Both the position numbers and the translations under genes were made by a program. The notes beneath the pieces are model-generated. The model searched no databases, was not told where the DNA came from, and worked only from the letters and a program-made list of their open reading frames with translations. A stretch of 34,396 nt of DNA from Bacteroidaceae bacterium (GTDB taxonomy: Bacteria; Bacteroidota; Bacteroidia; Bacteroidales; Bacteroidaceae). How positions within the stretch are numbered: the stretch's first letter is position 1; each line of letters starts with the position of its first letter. Location: contig JAFUYT010000007.1 in the NCBI GenBank assembly GCA_017470425.1, positions 1 through 34,396 on the forward strand, read 5' to 3'. This document shows positions 24,269-30,405 of the stretch, in pieces.

Positions 24269-27055
24269 ATGCTGAACGGACACGGCGACGATGCCTACCG
24301 CTACGAAGGTATCCGCCATAATTTCAGTAGCAATATCTTCAGCCATGCCGACCTCGGCGGGCTGAAGACTTTTCTTGCTACCCGCCTGGATGCCATTGAC
24401 CACTATCCGGAACCGGAACCGCGCGCACTGGAGCGCCTGATAGCCGAGCGCAGTGGGGTAGGGGAGGACTGCGTGCTCGTCACCAACGGAGCCACAGAAG
24501 CCATCTATTTGATTGCGCAGAGCAGGCTGAGAGCCAACGGACCCACCCCCCTGCCAATTCCTCCAGCCGGAACACTAAATAGTTCCGTATTAGGTTCACC
24601 TTGTAGGGAAGAGAGTGGTCGCCTTTCAAAGACAGTCATCTTCTCCCCGACCTTCTCTGAATATGCCGACGCCTGCCGGATGGCTGGCCTCGAAGTAGCA
24701 ACGGAGAGTGTTGGGTGCTCTGCGGCTGTGCCGCAGAGTTTCCCCCTCGTCTGGCTCTGCAACCCCAATAACCCCACCGGCACCGTCCTCCCCAGAGAAG
24801 ATGTCCTGCGTCTGGCAGCACAAAGCGAGCTGCTCGTCCTCGACCAGTCCTACGAGGACTACACGCTGGAGGCCCTCCTGACACCCGCTGAGGCCGTCGC
24901 CGCAGGCAACATCCTGCAGCTCCATTCCCTCACCAAAAGATATGCCGTTCCCGGCCTCCGCATCGGTTATGTCGTGGGTGCCCCGGCGCTCATCGAACAG
25001 CTGCGCCGCCGCTTGCATCCCTGGTCGGTGAACGCCCTCGCCATCGAGGCGGCCCTTTGGTTGATCAAGCACGATGTGAAGGTCATCCCAGACCTGCCCG
25101 CCTACCTCGCAGAGGCACAAAGGCTGCGCCAGGCGCTGGCGGCGCTGCCCGGCATCACCGTGGAACCCACGCAGACCAACTTCATGCTCTGCCGTCTCGA
25201 CGAGCACGGCGGCTTCACCGCCGCCGAACTGAAGGACTACCTCGCTACGCACCACAGCATCCTCATCCGCGATGCCTCCAACTTCGAGAGCCTCACCCCC
25301 TACCACTTCCGCGTGGCAGCACAGACAAAGGATGAAGATGACTTGCTGATAGATTCAATCAAGAAGGACCCCCTCCCGTCCCCCCCGAGGGGGGGCGACC
25401 ATGTCCTCGGAGACGCAAGCGGAAACGCAAGTCACCCCTCGGGGGGATTTAGAGGGGGTCCCAGGGGGACAGTAGCGGGTCATCCCATAATGCTCTGTGG
25501 CACAGGCAGCGATGTCGGCAAGAGTGTCCTTGCCACCGCCCTCTGCCGCATCTTCCTGCAAGACGGTTACCACCCCGCACCCTTCAAGGCGCAGAACATG
25601 GCGCTGAACTCCTACGCGACCCCCGAGGGGTTGGAGATAGGTCGTGCACAGGCCGTGCAGGCGGAGGCTGCAGGCATCCCCTGCCACACCGACATGAACC
25701 CGCTGCTCCTGAAGCCGCAGAGCGACCACACCAGCCAGGTCGTGCTACATGGCAAACCCATCGGCAACCGCGATGCCTATGATTATTGGAGACGAAGACC
25801 CACCCCCGACCCCTCCCGTGAGGGAGGGGAGAGAAAGCCCCTCTCCGACTTCCCCCATGGGGGGGAGAGAAGAATAGTAGCCGCGGGGAGTAATGAAGAC
25901 ATTAGCCTAGCAGTCCTCCCCCCCACGGGGGGAGATAGAGAGGGGTCCGACTTCCGCGCAGAAGTCTGTGCCGCCTACGACCGCCTTGCTGCCCGCTACA
26001 ATCCCATCGTGATGGAAGGAGCAGGCAGCATCTCGGAACTGAACCTCCGCGACACCGACCTCGTGAACCTGCCCATGGCGCGCTACGCCGATGCCGCCGT
26101 CATCCTCGTGGCCGACATCGACCGCGGCGGCGTCTTCGCCTCCGTCTATGGCAGCATCGCCCTGCAGACACCCGAAGACCGCGCCCGCATCAAGGGCATC
26201 ATCATCAACAAGTTCCGTGGCGACCTCCGCCTCTTCGATGAAGGTCGCAAGATGATTGAGGAGCTGTGCGGCGTTCCCGTCCTCGGCGTCATCCCCTATG
26301 CCAAGGACATCCACATCGAGGAAGAGGACAGCGTGAGCCTGGAACAGAAACAGCGCCACCTCGCCCAGGGAAAGGTGAACATCGCTGTGGTGCTGTTGCG
26401 CCACATCAGCAATTTCACGGACTTCAATGCCCTTGAGCGCGACCCGCGCGTGAACCTATTCTATAGTAATAATGTCGAAGACCTCCAGCGTGCCGACATC
26501 ATCGTCCTGCCCGGCACCAAAGCCACCCTCGACGACCTCATGGAGCTGCGCCGCAATGGCTGCGCCCAGGCCATCCAGCGGGCAGCACGCGATGGTCACA
26601 CCGTGGTAGGCATCTGCGGCGGCTATCAGATGATGGGTCAGAGCGTGCAGGATCCCGATGGCATCGAAGGCTCCATCGCTGCGCTGCCAGGCCTGGGGCT
26701 ACTGCCCATCACCACCACGATGACCCCCGAGAAGACTACACAGCAAGTGAACTTCCTCTTTGAGGGTCAGCCGTGCAAGGGCTATGAGATCCACCAGGGC
26801 ATTAGCACCACCGATCAGGCCATTCTGCGGACCGACCATTGCATCGGCACCTACATCCACGGCTTCCTCGACAACGCCCCCGTCATCGAAGCCCTCCTGG
26901 CACCCTTCGCCGACCGCGCCACCGCTGCTGCCAAGCCCTTCGACTACGCCGCCTTCAAGGAAGAGCAGTACAACCGCTTGGCCGACCACGTCCGCCACCA
27001 TCTCGACATGGACAAGCTCTATGAGATCATGAAAATTGAAACATTGAAATATTGA
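24269..27055 (+). CDS. cobD-cbiP: Fusion of threonine-phosphate decarboxylase and adenosylcobyric acid synthase
   Basis: A single 928-codon frame encodes two enzymes. Residues 1-365 are a PLP fold-type I decarboxylase (CobD): RYEGIRHNFSSN near the start, VWLCNPNNPTGTV near 165, PLP lysine K223 in LHSLTKRYAVPGLRIGY. It makes aminopropanol phosphate from threonine phosphate. Residues 408-928 are cobyric acid synthase (CbiP): P-loop GTGSDVGKS at 411-419, APFKAQNMALNSY, VMEGAGSISELNL, amidotransferase Cys783 (GICGGYQMMG) and His864 (YIHGFLDN). The linker 366-407 and about 50 residues near 508-566 are encoded by GC-rich palindromic repeats; CobD also has foreign-looking inserts near 90-122 and 147-160. 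The two products are the substrates of CbiB encoded next. A separate CbiP could start at ATG 25490. Confidence 0.88.
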   Translation: MLNGHGDDAYRYEGIRHNFSSNIFSHADLGGLKTFLATRLDAIDHYPEPEPRALERLIAERSGVGEDCVLVTNGATEAIYLIAQSRLRANGPTPLPIPPAGTLNSSVLGSPCREESGRLSKTVIFSPTFSEYADACRMAGLEVATESVGCSAAVPQSFPLVWLCNPNNPTGTVLPREDVLRLAAQSELLVLDQSYEDYTLEALLTPAEAVAAGNILQLHSLTKRYAVPGLRIGYVVGAPALIEQLRRRLHPWSVNALAIEAALWLIKHDVKVIPDLPAYLAEAQRLRQALAALPGITVEPTQTNFMLCRLDEHGGFTAAELKDYLATHHSILIRDASNFESLTPYHFRVAAQTKDEDDLLIDSIKKDPLPSPPRGGDHVLGDASGNASHPSGGFRGGPRGTVAGHPIMLCGTGSDVGKSVLATALCRIFLQDGYHPAPFKAQNMALNSYATPEGLEIGRAQAVQAEAAGIPCHTDMNPLLLKPQSDHTSQVVLHGKPIGNRDAYDYWRRRPTPDPSREGGERKPLSDFPHGGERRIVAAGSNEDISLAVLPPTGGDREGSDFRAEVCAAYDRLAARYNPIVMEGAGSISELNLRDTDLVNLPMARYADAAVILVADIDRGGVFASVYGSIALQTPEDRARIKGIIINKFRGDLRLFDEGRKMIEELCGVPVLGVIPYAKDIHIEEEDSVSLEQKQRHLAQGKVNIAVVLLRHISNFTDFNALERDPRVNLFYSNNVEDLQRADIIVLPGTKATLDDLMELRRNGCAQAIQRAARDGHTVVGICGGYQMMGQSVQDPDGIEGSIAALPGLGLLPITTTMTPEKTTQQVNFLFEGQPCKGYEIHQGISTTDQAILRTDHCIGTYIHGFLDNAPVIEALLAPFADRATAAAKPFDYAAFKEEQYNRLADHVRHHLDMDKLYEIMKIETLKY
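24538..24630 (+). repeat. Foreign-looking in-frame insert in the CobD part
   Basis: About 93 bases, rich in C at the start (ggacccaccccc) and containing GGAAC-ACTAAATA-GTTCC (24569-24586), interrupt the CobD domain between RLRANG and TVIFSPTFSEY. The beginning resembles the cccaccccc start of the composite repeat, so this may be a decayed copy. Confidence 0.45.
24718..24738. repeat. Perfect hairpin inside CobD
   Basis: CTCTGCGG-CTGTG-CCGCAGAG, an 8-bp perfect stem with a 5-base loop, encodes residues CSAAVPQS just before the conserved VWLCNPNNPTG segment. It looks like a small palindromic insertion. Confidence 0.5.
25369..25475. repeat. GC-rich palindromic repeats forming the cobD::cbiP junction
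   Basis: Positions 25369-25396 carry a 28-base palindromic unit (ccccctcccgtccc...gaggggggc) found again, identical, in cbiB at 27729-27756. A second palindrome-like part follows (cacccctcgggggg...gagggggtccc, 25435-25461). Together they encode the Pro/Gly/Arg-rich linker that joins the two enzymes in frame. Confidence 0.8.
25794..25945 (+). repeat. 152-bp composite palindromic element in cbiP
   Basis: Three GC-rich palindromes separated by short spacers: cccctcccgtgagggagggg, then ttcccccatgggggggag, then ctcccccccacggggggag. The whole unit aligns, inverted, with 28927-29076 in cbiH::cbiC, including an exact 31-base match and an exact 22-base match. The first 38 bases recur, inverted, at 29412-29449 with one difference. 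It is read through in frame without a stop. Confidence 0.9.
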
Positions 27056-27073
27056 TAATTGAGATGCTTCTTT

Positions 27074-27108
27074 CATTCTTCACTCTTCATTCTTCATTCT
27101 TCATTCTA
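27074..27108 (+). repeat. Five-unit 7-bp array in the cbiB N-terminus
   Basis: Five contiguous heptamers CATTCTT, CACTCTT, CATTCTT, CATTCTT, CATTCTA start eight bases after the cbiB ATG and encode most of the first membrane helix (SFFTLHSSFFIL). Copy changes other than multiples of three would shift the frame. Confidence 0.82.
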
Positions 27109-27300
27109 TTAGCCCTCCTCCTCGGCTGGCTCCTCGACCTCTGCTTCGGCGACCCAGCCCGCCTGCCGCACCCCATCGTGTGGTTCGGTAAGGCCATCGC
27201 CGCCTGCGAGCATCGCTTCAATCGAGGCGCCCACCGCAAGCTGAAAGGCGCCCTCGTCGCCCTCACCCTCATCCTCTCGACTTTTCTCCTTACAGACATA

Positions 27301-27321
27301 ATACATTATACATTATACATT
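27301..27321 (+). repeat. Three perfect ATACATT units at the cbiB frame break
   Basis: Three identical 7-base units in a row, exactly where the N-terminal and C-terminal cbiB frames part. A loss of seven bases changes the frame by the amount needed to rejoin them. Confidence 0.9.
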
Positions 27322-27728
27322 GTTCATCGCTTTCAACGCGCTCACCGTCTTCTACTGTCTCGCCGGCACAACGCTCATCCGCGAGGTGCGTGCCGTCTTC
27401 CTGGCGCTTGACCGTTCTCTGGAGGAGGGCAGGCAGCAGGTAGCCCGCATCGTGGGGCGCGACACCAGCGAGCTGTCAGCTCAGGAGGTGCGGACGGCAG
27501 CGCTGGAGACGCTGGCAGAGAACCTCAGCGACGGCGTCGTGGCACCCCTCTTCTGGTTCGCCTTGCTCGGCGCTCCCGGTATGTGGACCTACAAGATGGT
27601 GAACACCCTCGACTCCATGATAGGCTACCGCACCGAGCGCTACCGCGACTTCGGCTGCTGGGCCGCCCACATTGATGACATCGCCAATTACATCCCTGCC
27701 CGCCTCACCGCCCTACTGATGATTTCAG

Positions 27729-27756
27729 CCCCCTCCCGTCCCCCCCGAGGGGGGGC
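27729..27756. repeat. 28-bp palindromic repeat in cbiB
   Basis: Identical over 28 bases to the unit in the cobD::cbiP linker at 25369-25396, same orientation. It is read in frame in cbiB as part of a Pro/Arg/Gly-rich loop. Confidence 0.85.
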
Positions 27757-28040
27757 TCTCTTCTCCTTCGTCCGCCGCTACGGACGCTGCCACGCCTCTC
27801 CCAACAGCGGCTACCCCGAGGCCGCCCTCGCTGGCATCCTCGACTGTCGCTTCGGCGGACCGCACTATTACTTCGGAGAACTCTTCGACAAACCCTATAT
27901 CGGCGACAACGACCGTCCACTGACCACCGAGGATATGCGCATCGCCGTGCGCGTCAACCGCACCACAGAAGTCATGATGCTCGCCCTCGCCCTCCTCGCC
28001 CTCTACCTCAACCCCCTATCAGCTTAGAATCCTTCCATCT

Positions 28041-28200
28041 CTCATTTTCTCATTTTCTCATTCTCTCATTCTCTCATTTCCCCATTTCCCCATTTCCTCA
28101 TTTTCTCATTTTCTCATTTCCTCATTTCCTCATTTCCTCATTTTCTCATTTCCCCATTTCCTCATTTTCTAATTTCCTCATTTTCTAATTTTCTAAATCC
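28041..28200 (+). repeat. Twenty-unit 8-bp pyrimidine-rich array before cbiH::cbiC
   Basis: Exactly 20 contiguous 8-base units (160 bp) vary around CTCATTTT, with variants CTCATTTC, CTCATTCT, CCCATTTC and CTAATTTC. The array fills the gap between cbiB and cbiH::cbiC and ends 12 bases before the start codon. There are no spacers, so it is not a CRISPR. The 28028-28212 gap holds nothing else. Confidence 0.9.
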
Positions 28201-28212
28201 CCCCCCTCTCTC

Positions 28213-29769
28213 ATGAGCAAGATCATCGTAGCGGGCCTCGGCCCTGGAAGCCCCGAAGACATGACGCCGGCAGTACTCGCTGCCATGCGCGACGCGGACG
28301 CAGTAGTAGGCTACAAGTACTATTTCCGTTTCGTGGAACCCTATCTGAAGCCTGGCTGCGAGTGCATCGACACGGGCATGAAGCGGGAACGCGAGCGCGC
28401 CGAGCAGGCCTTTGCGCTGGCCGAACAAGGCAAGAACGTCGTGGTCATCTCCTCCGGTGATGCCGGCATCTACGGCATGGCACCGCTCCTCTTCGAGATG
28501 CAGCGCGAGCGCGCAGTCAGCGGTTTACCCGCTGACATCACTATCGAAGTCCTCCCCGGCATCTCTGCCTTCCAGAAGGCCGCCTCGCTGTTGGGCGCAC
28601 CCATCGGCCATGACCTGTGCATCATCTCGCTTTCCGACCTGATGACCCCTTGGTCGCTCATCGAGAAGCGCATCCGCGCCGCTGCCATCGGCGACTTCGT
28701 CACTGCCGTCTATAACCCGAAGTCCCACGGCCGCTACTGGCAGCTCTATCGTCTTCGCGAGCTTTTCCTCAATGAAGGTCGCTCTCCCGAGACGCCCGTC
28801 GGCATCGTTCGTCAGGCTGGCCGCCCCGAGCAGGAAGTCACGCTGACCACCCTCGGCGACCTCGACCCCGAGCAGGTCGATATGTTCACCATCCTCATCA
28901 TCGGCAACAGCCAGAGCTATATAAGGCCCCTCTCTAACTCCCCCCGTGGGGGGGAGGACAAAGAGCAGCGGGCTGTGTTCATCACGCCCCGCGGCTACTA
29001 TTCTTCTCTCCCCCCCACGGGGGGAGTCGGAGAGGGACTTTCTCACCCCTCCCTTGGGGAGGGGATGGGGGTGGGCCCCTCCATCATGAACGAATCCTTC
29101 CGCACCATCCTCTCCGAGATGCAGCACCCCGACGTGCCCCGCTGGCGCCTTTGGCCGCTGCTGCACGCCATCCACACCACTGTGGATTTCAGCATGGAGG
29201 AATGTCTGTGGATGGACGAACGAGCCACGGAGATCATTTATAATAAGGTGGCCGACGGCAGCCTCAAGCATATCGTCACCGATGTCAGCATGGCAGCAGC
29301 CGGCATCCGCAAAGGCGCCCTCCAGCGCCTCGGCATCGAAGTCCACTGCTACATCAACGATCCCCGCATCGCCGACATTGTCAAGTCCCCCGACAGCGTC
29401 GGCCGCCACTACTCCCCTCCCTCACGGGAGGGGTTGGGGGTGGGTCTTCTCACCCGCAGCCAAGCCTGTATGCGCCTGGCCGCCACGGAATACCCCGATG
29501 CCCTCTATGTTGTCGGCAATGCCCCTACCGCCCTCTTCGAGATCTGTGACCTCGTGCGCAAGGGCGCGCTGCACCCCGCCGGCATCATCGCCGCTCCCGT
29601 CGGCTTCGTCCATGTCTGTGAGAGCAAGCACGCCGCCAAGACCCTCCGCAACATCCCCAAGATCATCGTGGAAGGTCGCAAGGGCGGCAGCAACCTCGCC
29701 GCCACCCTCGTCAACGCCATCCTCACCTACGACGATGCCGCCACCCTCACTCCTGGCCGCGACCTTTAA
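28213..29769 (+). CDS. cbiH-cbiC: Fusion of precorrin-3B C17-methyltransferase and precorrin-8X methylmutase
   Basis: A 518-aa bifunctional corrin enzyme. Residues 1-263 are CbiH/CobJ (C17 methylation with ring contraction): IIVAGLGPGSPEDMTP at the start, VISSGDAGIYGMAPLLFEM near 76, VLPGISAFQKAASLLGAP near 112, IIGNSQSYI near 232 and a terminal ITPRGYY. Residues 292-518 are CbiC/CobH (methyl shift from C11 to C12): LLHAIHTTVDFSM with the likely catalytic His, HIVTDVSMAAAGI, YVVGNAPTALFEI and APVGFVHVCESK. Three Pro/Gly/Arg-rich segments are encoded by palindromic repeats: about 238-255, 264-291 (the interdomain linker) and 400-414. An independent CbiC could start at ATG 29086. The gene sits behind an octamer array with no visible Shine-Dalgarno. 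Confidence 0.92.
   Translation: MSKIIVAGLGPGSPEDMTPAVLAAMRDADAVVGYKYYFRFVEPYLKPGCECIDTGMKRERERAEQAFALAEQGKNVVVISSGDAGIYGMAPLLFEMQRERAVSGLPADITIEVLPGISAFQKAASLLGAPIGHDLCIISLSDLMTPWSLIEKRIRAAAIGDFVTAVYNPKSHGRYWQLYRLRELFLNEGRSPETPVGIVRQAGRPEQEVTLTTLGDLDPEQVDMFTILIIGNSQSYIRPLSNSPRGGEDKEQRAVFITPRGYYSSLPPTGGVGEGLSHPSLGEGMGVGPSIMNESFRTILSEMQHPDVPRWRLWPLLHAIHTTVDFSMEECLWMDERATEIIYNKVADGSLKHIVTDVSMAAAGIRKGALQRLGIEVHCYINDPRIADIVKSPDSVGRHYSPPSREGLGVGLLTRSQACMRLAATEYPDALYVVGNAPTALFEICDLVRKGALHPAGIIAAPVGFVHVCESKHAAKTLRNIPKIIVEGRKGGSNLAATLVNAILTYDDAATLTPGRDL
28927..29076 (-). repeat. 150-bp composite palindromic element in cbiH::cbiC (inverted copy)
   Basis: The reverse complement aligns end to end with 25794-25945 in cbiP. 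The central part of this copy also carries the codons for the conserved CbiH end TPRGYY, so one side of the element merges with native gene sequence. It is in frame throughout. Confidence 0.9.
29412..29449 (-). repeat. 38-bp short copy of the palindromic element in cbiC
   Basis: The reverse complement matches 25794-25831 of the cbiP copy at 37 of 38 positions. It encodes SPPSREGLGVG in the CbiC domain. Confidence 0.9.
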
Positions 29770-29884
29770 CCCCACTGGCCGCGACCTGTAGCGTAGCTTG
29801 ACATACTCAGCTTCTAACTCTTATCGAAACTGAATCATAGTAGAAATTCTGTTTGCGGAAACTGGATGCAGGAAATCTGTTTTG

Positions 29885-29948
29885 TTACACGTTATTTGTT
29901 TTCGTGGAGTTACACGTCTTTTAGTGACGTGCGATTACACGTCTTTTG
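29885..29948 (+). repeat. Three TTACACGT repeats at exact 25-bp spacing
   Basis: TTACACGTTATTTG, TTACACGTCTTTT and TTACACGTCTTTTG start at 29885, 29910 and 29935. They lie 60-115 bp upstream of a strong promoter, the right place for a transcription factor array. The wider 29770-30000 gap also has a 13-base direct repeat (ctggccgcgacct) straddling the cbiC stop. Confidence 0.7.
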
Positions 29949-29999
29949 TGCAAAGGAACGTATTTTTGTGTCTCTTACCAAATATTTTTCCCTTTTTCT

Positions 30000-30030
30000 T
30001 TTGCTGAATCCCTAAATATCTCTATTTTTG
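30000..30030 (+). promoter_or_regulatory. Near-consensus Bacteroidota promoter
   Basis: TTTG (30000-30003), 19 bases, then TATTTTTG (30023-30030). This is the best promoter in the window, matching both boxes and the preferred spacing. The predicted start is near 30037, leaving about 370 bases before the next gene. Confidence 0.75.
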
Positions 30031-30036
30031 CGGCGT

Positions 30037-30405
30037 GATACCTCCCTCATGCCGCTTTTTGTGCTGGCACAGAAGCCCATAGTGGAGAGGTTTGGCAGAC
30101 AGCGGTCGCCCACATCTTATCGGAATACAATGAAGCGTTATGCTCTTTTCTTGCAAGCTGAAAACGTAGGAAATTTTCAACATTGCAAAATCCCCGGAGG
30201 TCCCTATTAGATAGGAACTCGGAGTAACAGAAGAAGAAGACATGGCAGCTTCACGCTCAGCGTGGAACTGTTTTTAGTTATCTCTGTTACTCAGGTTCAT
30301 CCTACGTACCTCAGCTTGAAGATAGAATACACAGTTCTACGCTTTTGTTGTGTCCTGTCCGTTTTATAGAATCATGGAAATATCAACTTTTAAATATTGC
30401 AAATA
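30037..30405 (+). other. Long structured leader or small RNA upstream of the lipoprotein
   Basis: No convincing gene is present. Positions 30215-30230 (gaac..gagtaacag) pair with 30284-30298 (ctgttactc..gttc), closing a domain that contains the inner hairpin CACGC-TCA-GCGTG (30252-30264). A 53-codon frame from ATG 30049 exists but shows no family features. It could be an unusual 5' leader of the lipoprotein gene or a separate RNA. Confidence 0.4.

Larger units (their letters stand above)
27064..28027 (+). pseudogene. cbiB: Adenosylcobinamide-phosphate synthase, frame broken at a 7-bp repeat
   Basis: CbiB is an inner membrane enzyme that attaches aminopropanol phosphate to adenosylcobyric acid. 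The first part (27064 to about 27300) reads LALLLGWLLDLCFGDPARLPHPIVWFGKAI, the classic CbiB start. The remainder is in the +1 frame from about 27320: NALTVFYCLAGTTLIREVR, TAALETLAENLSDGVVAPLFW, VNTLDSMIGYRTERYRDFG, DDIANYIPARLTALL and SPNSGYPEAALAGIL. The break lies at three perfect ATACATT units (27301-27321). Deleting one unit, or adding two, joins the frames into a normal protein of about 318 aa. A palindromic repeat inserts APSRPPRGGA after the PARLTALLM segment. ATG 27064 is used; TTG 27052 also opens the frame. It may be phase-variable, rescued by +1 frameshifting, or inactive. Confidence 0.85.

Noticed and set aside
28041-28200. Possible CRISPR array
   Set aside because: Units are 8 bases and contiguous with no spacers, so this is a simple tandem array. 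The 29885-29948 and 33450-33590 repeats also lack CRISPR repeat and spacer lengths.
29753-29787. A 13-base direct repeat across the cbiC stop
   Set aside because: Probably a small slippage duplication of the last codons, with no sign of a function.
30049-30210. A small 53-codon gene in the leader
   Set aside because: It has no Shine-Dalgarno, no signal peptide or domain, and no codon bias. It overlaps predicted RNA structure, so I kept the region as a leader.
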